Source of the DNA: Candidatus Gordonibacter avicola | Lineage (GTDB): Bacteria; Actinomycetota; Coriobacteriia; Coriobacteriales; Eggerthellaceae | Direction: 5' to 3' | Assembly: GCA_019113915.1 (NCBI GenBank) | Contig: DXGM01000025.1 | Location: 1 to 57,466, forward strand | DNA: 57,466 nt | Part shown: positions 8,836 through 18,677 of the stretch, in pieces | How the letters are laid out: every line of letters begins with the position of its first letter | Position numbering within the stretch: position 1 is the first letter of the stretch | Translations under genes and position numbers: made by a program | The notes under the pieces: generated by a model | What the model was told of the DNA's origin: nothing | Seen by the model: only the letters and a program-made list of their open reading frames with translations | Databases searched by the model: none

Positions 8836-9834
8836 ATGACGGTGAATCGGCAGAAGCTTAAGATGTTGTATCTCATGCAGATGCTTGTGGAGGAAACCGA
8901 CTCTGAGCAGGGGCTCACGATGGGGGATATTCTTGAGCGGCTTGAGGAGCAGGGCATCTCTGCCGAGCGGAAATCCATCTATCGCGACATTGAGGCGCTG
9001 CGTGAATTCGGTCTTGACGTGCGCACCTATCAGCGCGCACCGGTAGAGTACGCCGTCGAGAACCGCGATTTTGCTTTCCCTGAGTTGGTGCTTTTGGTTG
9101 ACGCGGTGCAAAGCTCGCGCTTTTTGACGCAGCGCAAGAGCGACGCGCTGGTGGCGGGCGTGAAGCAGCTGGCGTCGACGCGCCAGCGCGCGCTGCTCGA
9201 CAAGCGCGTGCACGTGGAAGGCCGTATCAAGATGCAGAACGAGTCGGTGTTTTACAGCGTCGACCGCATCCAGGACGCGCTCGCGCGGAAGCGCAAAATC
9301 TCGTTCACTTACTTCAAATACGACGCGGCGAAGAACAAGGTGCCCCAGCATGACGGCAAGCGCTACGTCGAAACGCCGGTGCAGCTGGTGTACGCCGACG
9401 GGTATTACTACCTGGTGGCATTCAACGAAAAGCACGACGGGTTCGCCACGTACCGCGTCGATCGCATGGATCGCATTCGCGTGCTTGACGAGGCGGCGGT
9501 GCGCAACGAGCGCATTGCCACGTTTGACGCGCAGGAGTTGGAGGCGCGCGCGTTTGGCATGTACCGCGGGGAACAAGTTGCGGTAACGCTGCTGGTGAGC
9601 GACGAAGCCATGGGCGCGGTCATCGACCGGTTCGGCCGCGACGTGAAGTCGTCGCCGGCAGGCGAGGGGCAGGCGCACGTGTATGTCACTGTCATGAAGA
9701 GCCCGGCGTTTTTCGGTTGGCTTGTGCAGTTTGGCGACCGCGTACGCGTGGAAAAGCCGCAATCGCTTGCGGAGGAATACCGCGACTATCTGGCCGCCAT
9801 TGTTGCGTCGTATCAAGGGGAGCCGCGTGCCTAG
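8836..9834 (+). CDS. WYL-domain transcriptional regulator
   Basis: 332-aa DNA-binding regulator. An N-terminal winged HTH (about 1-70, GDILERLEEQGISAERKSIYRDIEALREFG) is followed by a WYL domain with the core YADGYYYLVAFNEKH and FATYRVDRM, and a C-terminal WCX-like extension. WYL domains sense ligands, often nucleotides or nucleic acid. The start at 8836 has a perfect GAGGAGG ribosome binding site; the frame is open upstream to 8764 without one. It is divergent from ppx, and its last bases overlap the convergent gene at 9831. Confidence 0.9.
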   Translation: MTVNRQKLKMLYLMQMLVEETDSEQGLTMGDILERLEEQGISAERKSIYRDIEALREFGLDVRTYQRAPVEYAVENRDFAFPELVLLVDAVQSSRFLTQRKSDALVAGVKQLASTRQRALLDKRVHVEGRIKMQNESVFYSVDRIQDALARKRKISFTYFKYDAAKNKVPQHDGKRYVETPVQLVYADGYYYLVAFNEKHDGFATYRVDRMDRIRVLDEAAVRNERIATFDAQELEARAFGMYRGEQVAVTLLVSDEAMGAVIDRFGRDVKSSPAGEGQAHVYVTVMKSPAFFGWLVQFGDRVRVEKPQSLAEEYRDYLAAIVASYQGEPRA

Positions 9835-10301
9835 CCCGCACATGGTAGCTCCCAGGTAGCAGGGTTGCCCAAAGCGAGACGGCCACCATCGTCAAGCACG
9901 GCTTCTATGCCGGTGAGCAGGCTGTTCTCGTCCATGGTGAACACGAGATCGCTCACCGTGCGGCCGATGGCGTACGAACACGGACGGAAACTTTCCCACC
10001 GCAGCGACGGCCCGAACGCGGCCGCAGGCGAGTCGGTGTCTATGCTGCCGAAGAAGAGCGCAAGGTGTGGCGCACGCATGGTAAACACGGCGAGGTCGCA
10101 CGTTTCAAGCCTGAGTATGGTGGGCGCTCCGGGAAGCCAGGCTCTCGCATCCATGTCCCAAAGCGTGAGCACGTCGGCCACGAAAGACCCCTTGAGGGTG
10201 CGTGCCTCGCGCGCATTCTCCGCAATCAGTTCGGCCGCGTCGTCGAACCACCGATGATACAACCGCGCAAACGCCGTAGCCGCATCAACACCCCACGTCA
10301 T
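9831..10301 (-). CDS. Conserved-looking hypothetical protein, 156 aa
   Basis: Not recognised. Soluble, acidic protein of 156 aa with no signal peptide or membrane helix and aromatic-rich stretches (TWGVDAATAFARLYHRWFDD). Codon use matches neighbouring core genes, and GAGGGATG sits 4-5 bases ahead of the ATG, so it is probably real. It overlaps the convergent WYL regulator by four bases. Its fold is not assignable by eye. Confidence 0.65.
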   Translation of the reverse strand: MTWGVDAATAFARLYHRWFDDAAELIAENAREARTLKGSFVADVLTLWDMDARAWLPGAPTILRLETCDLAVFTMRAPHLALFFGSIDTDSPAAAFGPSLRWESFRPCSYAIGRTVSDLVFTMDENSLLTGIEAVLDDGGRLALGNPATWELPCAG

Positions 10302-10432
10302 CGCGCATCCCTCACATACAGATCAACATAAGAATAGTAATAGGTAACAAACTGTCGCGCTGGTTCATACATGATGCCTCCCTTGGGTTTGTGGGTGTGG
10401 CGAGCATCATACGTAAAAGTTTCTTTGCGCCT

Positions 10433-10448
10433 GTCCCATCTGTGGGAC
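10433..10448. promoter_or_regulatory. Palindromic operator-like site GTCCCA-N4-TGGGAC
   Basis: Perfect 6-bp inverted repeat around TCTG, 145 bases before the NERD gene. A 7-bp version (TGTCCCA-N4-TGGGACA) recurs at 19008-19025, and half sites occur at 8768 and 22654-22671, all intergenic. It looks like a binding site for a dimeric regulator. The interval 10302-10593 holds nothing else recognisable apart from a weak 64-residue frame. Confidence 0.45.
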
Positions 10449-10593
10449 GTGTGGAAGATTTTCCGCGTGTAGACTTTTCCTCACTTGAAAGCTTGGGGAA
10501 AGGTAAAGATATGAGTAAAAAGATAATCTGTCCTGTTCAACTCATTGTATTAGTAGGTAATGCACGTACTTATACGGTTGGTTAGGGGCAGAC

Positions 10594-12852
10594 ATGGATG
10601 CGAAAGATCGGTCATGTGGGCTTAATGCTCATGTGGAGTGTTATCGCTGTGGTGCTGTCGTTTCTCCGTCCGAGTTGCGTAAAGAGAAGCGACCGCATCG
10701 GTGCGCCGAGTGTGGTGCTCGACTTGATGAAGACGGTTTTGATGAGCAGGCCCGCAAGCTGTTGGTTCACAAAGAATACCTCAAAGCTCGCGCATCGCTG
10801 TGGGGGCTTTGTGCCGAAGCAGCAATAAGTCCACTCGTGAGCAAAGGGCCGTTATCGCGAGTACACTCTTTAGAGACATACTTGGTTTCACGCGCTCGGC
10901 ATCGGCGCACATCCCTTTTGGCGAAGGTAGATCGTCTTGAAAAAGAGATACAGGCCCTCGCCTATTCGCGCTATTTCTCGGGGAAATGGTTTTTGGAAGG
11001 TAATGTGCCACTCCAACGAGGACAGAATCAAGGTATTACCCCCTTTTACACCTTGCAAAAGGGGTATGAACTTCGACCGCCAGCGAAGAATACGTGCGAA
11101 AGAGGGGTTATTGGCGAGTTTGAGGTGTTTGAGCGGTTTCGCCGCGAAGCGATCTCCCCACAATCATTTCTGTTCGGATCCCGAATTTTGCATAACCTTT
11201 ATGTTCCGTGTCTCAACATGGGTCAAGATGATTGTTTTCACGAAGCGGACATCATCGTGGTAACTACGCGGTGTTTGTTTGTGATTGAGGTCAAACACAA
11301 AAGAACAAAAGTAAACTGTACATTTCCAAAAACGACCAGAACATATGGAGCAGATGCTGTCGTTGGGAAGGTGGTTTCGGCGGCATTAAGGCAGGCTGAC
11401 CAGAGCGCCGAAGCCCTCACGGCTTGGTGTAAAGAGTATCCTCCTGAGAACGTGTTGCGTATGGCAGTGTTCGTTAACCCAACTAAATTCACGACAAATG
11501 CTTCCTCGTTCAGAAATCGCCGATTTGTCGGGAGTTGTCCTTGCGATTGGAAGAAAACACTCACTGCAATGGAGCAGGAGTTTAGATTGCATGATGAGTG
11601 TCTCTCACCGGAAAAGGTTAACGTGCTAGCCGATAGCTTGCAGACTAAGCTCGGCTCAATGAGGGACGCGCGTATGGCGCTGACCGCCCGACGCGAGCGG
11701 GAAGGCGCTCGCCCTGTCTTTATCTGTCGAAAGTGCGGAACGCGGCTTGGATGGGATGACTTGCAAGGTGAGGAAGAGGCGGGTGCTTCCTGTATTTGTG
11801 GCGCGCCATTGAACGATGCTGCACTCGATGGGTTTGCCCGTCAGATCACCCAGGAGATCAAACATCTTGATCACATTGCTCAAGGGTGTGCGGCTAAAGT
11901 GGCTAAAGAGGAGTCGGCGCTCCTCCCCTCACTTCCCTGGCGCCGGCATGTGGAAGCTTTGAGGCGCCATGAGCAGGTGCGGCAGTTACGGAAAGAGGAA
12001 CAGCATGCACGCGCAAACGCTGCTGAGCTTCAGTGCGGCCTTCGTAGGCTTGCTCAACTTCGCTATTACGGTAGTGCGTGGTTTGCTCGGACGGGTATTA
12101 CACTGGAACGAGCGGAAGATGAGTACAAGTATCATATTACCCCCTTCTACGGGGAACGAGGAACCTTTCACCTCGACTATCAATGGGGTGATGTGCAGGC
12201 GGAAAGCATTGCGGCAGAGTTTCGGGTATTCGAGGTTCTGTGTCAGGCACTTGCTACATCTGGCTCGCCGCTTCGGGGGAGCGTGTTGCTTCCGAATCTG
12301 TACCTTCCCCGAGTAGAGCGGGGGTTTCCCGGTACGAACGTGCGAGAGCAGGTTGACTGCGTGCTGCTCACGCCGAGTTGCGCTTTCGTCATTGAGGTCA
12401 TGCGGAGACCGGCTAACATTCTGGCTGATGCGTTAACACGGACGGTGCTTGCAGATGGTGGCGAAGGGAAGGGTTTGTCGGATGTGCGGTTGCTGGGGTA
12501 TCCGCTTGTTGCTGTTGCCCGCCATGCCGCGCAGTTTACCCTGGTTGATACGCCATATTCGGTCAACTCCACACACGAGGTGCTTGTGTTTGTTGACCCG
12601 TGTTCATTCGAGACAACAGGAGCAGGCTTTGTGGGAAATCTGTACATTGGGTGTGTGCCCCAGGGTGAGCAAGCGCTGGTAGAGGCCCTTGAGAAACGCT
12701 CGCGCATGAAGAAGAGCGTTCTGTCTCACGATGCGCTGTTTGCGCTGGGGAAACGGCTTCTTGCGACGTATGGAACGGCTCAAGGTGTAGAGGTGGGTGA
12801 GCACGTTAAGAAGATCACCGACGGTGACAGCGGTTTGCGGCTGACGGCTTGA
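10594..12852 (+). CDS. Tandem NERD-domain protein with zinc ribbons
   Basis: 752-aa protein made of two copies of one module: zinc ribbon, helical linker, NERD (nuclease-related) domain. Copy 1: zinc ribbon C16/C19/C37/C40, linker with FSGKWF and ITPFY, then GVIGEFEVFERF, EADIIVV (Asp219) and IEVKHK (Glu232/Lys234), the PD-(D/E)XK pattern. Copy 2: zinc ribbon C378/C381/C400/C402, linker with YGSAWF and ITPFY, then AAEFRVFE, QVDCVLL (Asp588) and IEVMRR (Glu601), where the catalytic Lys is replaced by Met603. Copy 1 may therefore be active and copy 2 structural. NERD proteins are suspected DNA-processing enzymes. AGGGG precedes the ATG. Confidence 0.8.
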   Translation: MDAKDRSCGLNAHVECYRCGAVVSPSELRKEKRPHRCAECGARLDEDGFDEQARKLLVHKEYLKARASLWGLCAEAAISPLVSKGPLSRVHSLETYLVSRARHRRTSLLAKVDRLEKEIQALAYSRYFSGKWFLEGNVPLQRGQNQGITPFYTLQKGYELRPPAKNTCERGVIGEFEVFERFRREAISPQSFLFGSRILHNLYVPCLNMGQDDCFHEADIIVVTTRCLFVIEVKHKRTKVNCTFPKTTRTYGADAVVGKVVSAALRQADQSAEALTAWCKEYPPENVLRMAVFVNPTKFTTNASSFRNRRFVGSCPCDWKKTLTAMEQEFRLHDECLSPEKVNVLADSLQTKLGSMRDARMALTARREREGARPVFICRKCGTRLGWDDLQGEEEAGASCICGAPLNDAALDGFARQITQEIKHLDHIAQGCAAKVAKEESALLPSLPWRRHVEALRRHEQVRQLRKEEQHARANAAELQCGLRRLAQLRYYGSAWFARTGITLERAEDEYKYHITPFYGERGTFHLDYQWGDVQAESIAAEFRVFEVLCQALATSGSPLRGSVLLPNLYLPRVERGFPGTNVREQVDCVLLTPSCAFVIEVMRRPANILADALTRTVLADGGEGKGLSDVRLLGYPLVAVARHAAQFTLVDTPYSVNSTHEVLVFVDPCSFETTGAGFVGNLYIGCVPQGEQALVEALEKRSRMKKSVLSHDALFALGKRLLATYGTAQGVEVGEHVKKITDGDSGLRLTA

Positions 12853-14741
12853 GGGTTGCGTTAGAATGGCGGGGAGAGAAGTCGTTTGGGGCGGAGGAGA
12901 TGTTGGGCGAGCTATCAATGGCGCGGCGAGCGCGGGATGATGCGAAGGTGGCTGTGATGGCGGAGCGCTTTGCGCGGCGTGTTCGTGCGGTGCCGCCGGG
13001 TATGTGCCCGCTCGCGTTTGAACTGGCGCTTTTGCAGGTGGCGGCTGCGCAGACCTGCGGCAAGTGCGTGCCGTGTCGCGACGGATTGCCGCAGTTGGTG
13101 ACGTTGCTTGAGCACGTGGTGGCCTGCGAAGCCGATGAGACGGACGTTGCCTGTATGCGTGCGCTTGCGGAAATGGTGCGCGACACGTCGGACTGCGCAA
13201 TTGGATATGAGGCTGCCACCGCACTTCTCGACGGCTTAGAGACGTTCGCGGATGAACATGCAAGCCACGTGACTGAGGGCTGCTGCCAGGAAGGCGTCGG
13301 CCAAACCGTGCCCTGTGAGACGCTTTGCCCTGCTCATGTGGATGTGCCTGGCTATATTGCGTGCGTAGCGGCGGGTGATTATGCCGGCGCGGTGAACGTG
13401 GTGCGCAAGGACAACCCGTTCCCCACGGCCTGTGCGTTTGTGTGTGAGCACCCGTGCGAGGCGCGTTGTCGCCGCACGCTTATCGATGCGCCGGTGAACA
13501 TTCGTGGTATCAAGCGCTACGCCGTTGATCAGGCTCCTGCCGACACGGTGGCTCCGCCGCCGCGTAATATGGATACGGCGCGCACGGTGGCTATCATCGG
13601 CGGCGGGCCGAGTGGTCTCACCTGCGCATACTTCCTTGCACTTATGGGGCATCGCGTGACGGTGTTTGAGGCGCGCGAGCAGCTGGGCGGCATGTTGCGC
13701 TATGGCATTCCCGCTTACCGCTTCCCGCGCGAGCGCCTTGACGAAGACGTGCGCGGCATCATGGAGGCCGGTACCATCACGGTGCGCTGCGGGGTGGAAA
13801 TTGACGCGCGCGAATTGCGCGACATCGCTGACACCTTCCATGCTGTGTACGTGGCGGTGGGTGCGCAGGCGGGAAAGGCGCTGCGTATCCCGGGCGTGGA
13901 GGCCGCGGGGGTTATGTCGGCGGTGGAGCTTTTGGGTGCCATCGGCGACGGCGCATATCCCGACTTCACGGGCAAACGTGTGGTTGTGGTGGGCGGCGGC
14001 AACGTGGCCATGGATTGTGCGCGCACTGCCGTGCGTGCCGGGGCTGACGAAGTGTCGGTGGCGTATCGGCGTCGCCGCGAGGATATGACGGCCCTGCCTG
14101 CCGAAGTGGAGAGCGCGGTTGCCGAAGGTGTGGAGTTGATTACGCTTGAGGCGCCGGTGCGCATTGAGGTGGACGAAGAAGGGCACTGCGCGGCGCTGGT
14201 CACGCAGCCGCAGATGATAGGGGCTGTTCGTGGTGGCCGGCCTGCACCGGTGGCTGCCGACAAGCCTGAGCGACGTATTCCGGCGGATGCGGTGCTGATC
14301 GCGGTGGGGCAGGATGTTGGTGCCGGGCCATTCGAAGAATTCGGCATGAAGACTACCTGGGGCCGTTTCGACGCTGACCAGCATTTGCGCGCCGAGGGCT
14401 TTGAGCATGTGTTCGTGGGTGGTGACTGTCAGACGGGGCCGTCGACGGTCATTCGCGCTATCGCGGCGGGGAAAGTGGCTGCGCGCAATATTGATGAGTA
14501 CTTGGGTTATCATCACAAACTGGCTTATGAGGTAGAGGTGCCCGAGGCGCAGCCGAATGATCGCACACCCAAGGGGCGTGTGGAACTGGGAGACCGCCCG
14601 GCACGCGAGCGCAGGCGGGATTTCAAGGACGTTGAGGTGGGCATGAGCCGTGAGGAAGTTGAACAGGAGTGTGGGCGCTGCCTGCGCTGCGACCACTTCG
14701 GCTGCGGCGTGCTTGAGGGAGGCAGGGAGCAGTATGCCTAA
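12849..14741 (+). CDS. NuoF/GltD-like iron-sulfur flavoprotein, formate dehydrogenase partner
   Basis: Up to 630 aa. The N-terminal ~110 residues carry the NuoF-type [4Fe-4S] motif CGKCVPCRDG. The rest is a GltD-like NAD(P)H:FAD module: a Cys-rich N-terminal region (CETLCPAHVDVPGYI, CAFVCEHPCEARCRR), FAD Rossmann IIGGGPSGLTCAY, NAD(P) Rossmann VVVVGGGNVAMDCARTA and a C-terminal CGRCLRCDHFGC. It overlaps fdhA by 8 bases, so it probably passes electrons between the FdhA clusters and NAD(P). The start is uncertain: TTG 12849 overlaps the upstream stop; ATG 12900 and 12918 are alternatives. Confidence 0.82.
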   Translation: MRVALEWRGEKSFGAEEMLGELSMARRARDDAKVAVMAERFARRVRAVPPGMCPLAFELALLQVAAAQTCGKCVPCRDGLPQLVTLLEHVVACEADETDVACMRALAEMVRDTSDCAIGYEAATALLDGLETFADEHASHVTEGCCQEGVGQTVPCETLCPAHVDVPGYIACVAAGDYAGAVNVVRKDNPFPTACAFVCEHPCEARCRRTLIDAPVNIRGIKRYAVDQAPADTVAPPPRNMDTARTVAIIGGGPSGLTCAYFLALMGHRVTVFEAREQLGGMLRYGIPAYRFPRERLDEDVRGIMEAGTITVRCGVEIDARELRDIADTFHAVYVAVGAQAGKALRIPGVEAAGVMSAVELLGAIGDGAYPDFTGKRVVVVGGGNVAMDCARTAVRAGADEVSVAYRRRREDMTALPAEVESAVAEGVELITLEAPVRIEVDEEGHCAALVTQPQMIGAVRGGRPAPVAADKPERRIPADAVLIAVGQDVGAGPFEEFGMKTTWGRFDADQHLRAEGFEHVFVGGDCQTGPSTVIRAIAAGKVAARNIDEYLGYHHKLAYEVEVPEAQPNDRTPKGRVELGDRPARERRRDFKDVEVGMSREEVEQECGRCLRCDHFGCGVLEGGREQYA

Positions 14742-17451
14742 CATTATGATAAACGGGGCGGCGCTTGAGGCTGCCGAAGGCGCAACCATTTTGGAAGCGG
14801 CGCGCGCGGAAGGCATCCGCATTCCGACGCTTTGTCATTTTGCGGGACGCGAGGCGGTGGCGTCGTGCCGCGTGTGCGTGGTGGAGGTAGAAGGCCTCGA
14901 CCAGCCGGTGTCCGCGTGTGCGACGTGCGTGCGTGAGGGCATGGTGGTGACCACGGATACGCCGCGTGTTGTGGCGTACCGCAAGATGGCGCTTGAGTTG
15001 ATTTTGGCTGATCACGGGCTTGATTCCACAAGCTACTGCTTCTCGTGCGTGAAGAATGGTGCCTGTGAGTTGCAGGACCTCTGCCGCGAATACGGTGTGA
15101 CGGGCTCCCCCTTCGAGGTGACGCACAAGCGCGAACCGGTGCGCGACAGCAACCCCTTCCTTACCTACGACCCGAACCTGTGCATTCGCTGTCAGCGTTG
15201 CGTGGGTGCCTGCAACGAGGCCGCGCGCAATCACACGCTTGTTGCCGCGAAGCGCGGCGTGCGTACCACTATTGAGGCACCGTTCGGCGAGGACTGGCGC
15301 GCAACAACCTGCGAGAGCTGCGGAAATTGTGCGCAGGCGTGCCCGACCGGCGCGCTCACCGAGAAGCGTCGCACAGCGTATCGCTCGTGGGAAACGGAGC
15401 GCGTGCGTACGACGTGTCCGCACTGCGGCGTAGGCTGTCAGTTGGACTTAGTGGTGAAAAACGGTCGCATTGTAGATGCCGAAGCGGCCGACGGCCCATC
15501 GAACAACGGCCTACTCTGCGTGAAGGGACGTTCGGCCAGCTTCGATTTCGTCGATGCGCCTGATAGGTTGACGACGCCCCTTGTGCGCAACGCTGCCACA
15601 GGTGAGTTGGAGCCCGCTGGTTGGGATGAGGCACTCGATGTGGTGGCGCGCCGGTTCACGGAGCTGCGCGACGAGTACGGTGGAGAATCGCTTGCCGCCT
15701 TCGCCTGTTCACGTGCTACTAATGAGGACATTTACCTGTTCCAGAAGATGGCCCGAACGGCGCTTCAAACGAACAATGTAGACTGTTGCGCGCGTGTTTG
15801 ACACGCCCCCACGGTCGCCGGTCTGGCGACCATGCTTGGGTCCGGCGCGATGACGAACTCCATCGAGGATGTCACCCGCCACGCGGACGTCATTATGCTG
15901 GTGGGGTCGAACCCCGAAGAAGCGCACCCGGTCATTGGCATGCAACTGCGTGCCGCGGTCGAACGCGGCTGCCGACTTATTGTGGTTGACCCGCGCGACA
16001 TTGGGCTGGCGGCGCAGGCTGATATCCACTTGAAGTTGCGCCCGGGCACGAACGTTGCGTTCGCGAACGGCATGGTGAACTATCTCATTCAGAACGAACT
16101 GTACGATGAGGGCTTCGTGCGCGAGCGCACTGAGGGTTTCGAGATTCTGGCCGCCACGGTGCGCGACTGCACGCCGTCGTGGGTGGAGGACGTGTGCGGC
16201 ATCGACCGGCGCGATCTCGTGCAGGCGGCGAAGATGTATGCCGCGGCCGACGCGGCTGCCATTGTGTACTGCCTCGGCGTGACCGAGCACTCCACCGGCA
16301 CCGATGGCGTTATGGCGCTGTCGAACATTGCAATGATCACCGGCAATTTGGGTAAACCTGGCGGCGGCGTGAATCCGCTACGCGGCCAGAACAACGTGCA
16401 GGGCGCGTGTGACATGGGTGCGGGACCGGATGACCTTCCCGGCTACCAGAAGGTGGCCGACCCCGAGACGCTGCGTCGCTTCGAGAAGGCATGGGGTGCT
16501 GAGTTGCCGCGGGAGCGCGGGCTTAAGGCGACCGAGTGTTTCCCGGCCATGCAAGAGGGTCGTATCAAAGGCTTGTTCCTGTTCGGCGAAGACCCGGTGC
16601 GTACCGACCCGGACACGGGACACGTTATCCGTGCGCTTGAGGCGCTTGAGTTTCTGGTGGTGGACGACCTCTTCCTCACTGAGACGGCGAAGTATGCCGA
16701 TGTGGTGTTGCCTGGGCGCAGCTATGCCGAGAAGGAGGGCACGTTCACAAACACTGAGCGGCGCGTGCAACGTGTGCGCAAGGCCGTGGATGGGCCGGCA
16801 GGCGCGCGCCTCGATACGGAGCTGTTCACCGAGGTCATGAACCGCATGGGGTATGCGCAGCCGCAGCTGAGCGCCGTCGAGGTTATGGAAGAGATTGCCG
16901 CGGTCACGCCTTCGTACGGCGGCGTGAGTCATGCGCGGCTCGACGGCGCGGAGGTTGCCGGTCGCGGCCTGCAGTGGCCGTGCCCGACCGAGAGTCATCC
17001 TGGCACGCCTATCTTGCACATGGGAGAGTTCGCCCTGGGCCTCGGCGCGTTCTCGACGCCCGAGTATCAGCCTTCGGCGGAGCTGCCCGATGCGGAGTAT
17101 CCGCTCATGCTGACCACGGGCCGCATTCTCTACCAGTACAACGCGCGTGCGATGACTGGCCGCACCGAGGGGTTGGATGAAATAGCCAACCGTTCATTCA
17201 TCGAGATCAACGCGCATGACGCGGAAGCGCTTGGCGTTGCCGACGGCGACCGCGTACGCGTCTCGTCGCGCCGCGGCTCCATTGAGTCCACCGCGCGTGT
17301 GTCCGACAAGACTAACCCCGGCGAAACCTGGATGCCCTTCCACTTCCAAGACGGCAACAGCAACTGGCTCACCAACCCCGCCCTCGACCGCGTATCGAAA
17401 GCCCCCGAATACAAAGTCTGCGCGGTGCGTGTGGAGAAGGCGGAAGGCTAG
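14734..17451 (+). CDS. fdhA: Selenocysteine-containing formate dehydrogenase catalytic subunit
   Basis: A single gene read through an in-frame TGA at 15799-15801: the frame continues from NNVDCCARV through Sec356 into HAPTVAGLATMLG, 905 aa in total. It oxidises formate to CO2 at a molybdenum or tungsten bis-MGD centre. Domains in order: plant-type [2Fe-2S] (CHFAGREAVASCRVC), His-Cys cluster (HGLDSTSYCFSCVKNGACELQDLC), two [4Fe-4S] (CIRCQRCVGAC, CESCGNCAQACP), the Mo-enzyme cluster TTCPHCGVGCQ, the MGD-binding core and a C-terminal molydopterin-dinucleotide-binding domain (from about FHFQDGNSNWLTNPALDRVSK back). The start is the ATG at 14734 behind GGGAGC. The selenocysteine machinery must lie elsewhere in the genome. 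Confidence 0.95.
15813..15831 (+). promoter_or_regulatory. SECIS hairpin of fdhA
   Basis: Perfect 7-bp stem GGTCGCC/GGCGACC (15813-15819/15825-15831) with apical loop GGTCT, starting 11 bases after the UGA. Bacterial SECIS elements recruit SelB through a GGUCU-like loop at this distance, as in E. coli fdhF, whose loop contains GGTCTGC. It is coding at the same time (TVAGLAT). Confidence 0.88.
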
Positions 17452-17483
17452 GGTAGCACTGCACTTCGTTTCCAACGCGTTTC

Positions 17484-17497
17484 AGCCCGATGGGGCT
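17484..17497 (+). terminator. Weak terminator-like hairpin after fdhA
   Basis: A short AGCCC/GGGCT stem with loop GATG is followed by TTTCTT, 33 bases after the fdhA stop. It is short for a rho-independent terminator, so confidence is low. Confidence 0.3.
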
Positions 17498-17589
17498 TTC
17501 TTGGAGTTGGGGGGCTTGCGTTGACGGGGCGGGTGATGTTCATGGATGATCGGTGCGACAGAAACTGATCGAGCGGTGAGGAGCGAGAC

Positions 17590-18579
17590 ATGGCGAAAAC
17601 GCGCATCGGCATCTTGGGATATGGCAACTTGGGAAGGGGCGTGGAGCTGTCCTGTCGTCAAAACGACGACATGGAGTTGGTTGCGCTGTTCACGCGGCGC
17701 GATCCGGCGAGCGTGAAGCCGCTCACCGAAGGCGTGGCTGTGTACTCCGCCGACGACCTTGCTGCGCATCGGGATGACATTGACGTGCTCGTGATCTGCG
17801 GCGGCAGTGCGAATGACTTGCCCGAGCAGACGCCGGCCTGCGCGCGCCTGTTCAACGTCGTGGATTCCTTCGATACCCACGCGAACATCCCCACGCACTT
17901 CGCGAATGTTGACGCGGCGGCGCAGGAAGCGGGCACGGTAGCCGTTATTTCCGCCGGCTGGGATCCGGGCATGTTCTCGCTTGCGCGCCTGTATGCGACC
18001 AGCATCCTGCCCGAGGGTGCGGATTACACGTTCTGGGGTCGTGGCGTTTCCCAAGGTCACAGCGATGCCATTCGCCGCATCGAGGGTGTGGCGGACGCTC
18101 GTCAGTACACGGTGCCGGTGCCTGAAGCGCTTGAGGCTGTGCGTGCCGGCGAAATGCCCGAACTGACGACGCGCCAAAAGCACACACGCGAGTGCTTTGT
18201 TGTGGCCAAGGAGGGGGCGGACAAAGCCGCCATCGAGAAGGCCATCGTGGAGATGCCCAACTACTTCGCCGACTACGACACCACGGTCACGTTCATCACA
18301 CAGGAGGAACTCGATCGTGATCATGCTGGCATCCCGCACGGCGGCTCGGTTATCCGCTCCGGCGCCACCGGCGCGAACGGCGAACACACTCACGTGATTG
18401 AGTATTCACTCAAGCTGGATTCAAACCCCGAGTTCACTGGCAGTGTGCTGGTAGCCTGCGCCCGCGCCGCGCACCGCCTGAGCCAGGAAGGCCAGAAGGG
18501 TTGCAAAACCCTCTTCGACATCCCGCCCGCCTACCTATCCGCCGCAAGCGCCGAAGACCTCCGCGCGCATCTGCTGTAA
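17590..18579 (+). CDS. ddh: meso-Diaminopimelate D-dehydrogenase
   Basis: 329-aa NADP-dependent enzyme that reductively aminates L-2-amino-6-oxopimelate to meso-diaminopimelate, the one-step dehydrogenase branch of lysine and peptidoglycan precursor synthesis. It shows the N-terminal Rossmann motif GILGYGNLGRGVE, then NVVDSFDTHANIP, SAGWDPGMFSL and GRGVSQGHSDAIRRIEGV, typical of Ddh, and the length fits (about 320-330 aa). The ATG follows GAGGAGCGAGAC. It is monocistronic, with a strong terminator 22 bases downstream. Confidence 0.95.
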   Translation: MAKTRIGILGYGNLGRGVELSCRQNDDMELVALFTRRDPASVKPLTEGVAVYSADDLAAHRDDIDVLVICGGSANDLPEQTPACARLFNVVDSFDTHANIPTHFANVDAAAQEAGTVAVISAGWDPGMFSLARLYATSILPEGADYTFWGRGVSQGHSDAIRRIEGVADARQYTVPVPEALEAVRAGEMPELTTRQKHTRECFVVAKEGADKAAIEKAIVEMPNYFADYDTTVTFITQEELDRDHAGIPHGGSVIRSGATGANGEHTHVIEYSLKLDSNPEFTGSVLVACARAAHRLSQEGQKGCKTLFDIPPAYLSAASAEDLRAHLL

Positions 18580-18601
18580 GCAAAACCACAATATATGTAC
18601 G

Positions 18602-18645
18602 AAAAGATAGCCCTTGCTGAAACGCTCCAGCGAGGGTTATCTTTT
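18602..18645 (+). terminator. Rho-independent terminator after ddh
   Basis: An 18-bp stem (18602-18619/18628-18645) with two G-U pairs, an 8-base loop and flanking A and T runs. It is A-rich on the left and T-rich on the right, so it may act in both directions, also stopping transcription of the leftward gene at 18678. Confidence 0.85.
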
Positions 18646-18677
18646 ATATAATTATTTCACTTATATAACGAGTTGCG

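Noticed and set aside
10391..10585. 64-residue frame before the NERD gene
   Set aside because: It contains the palindrome at 10433 and has no ribosome binding site at its start.
15832..17451. A separate gene starting inside fdhA
   Set aside because: It is in the same frame as the upstream part, across a single UGA followed by a SECIS hairpin; one selenoprotein explains both parts.
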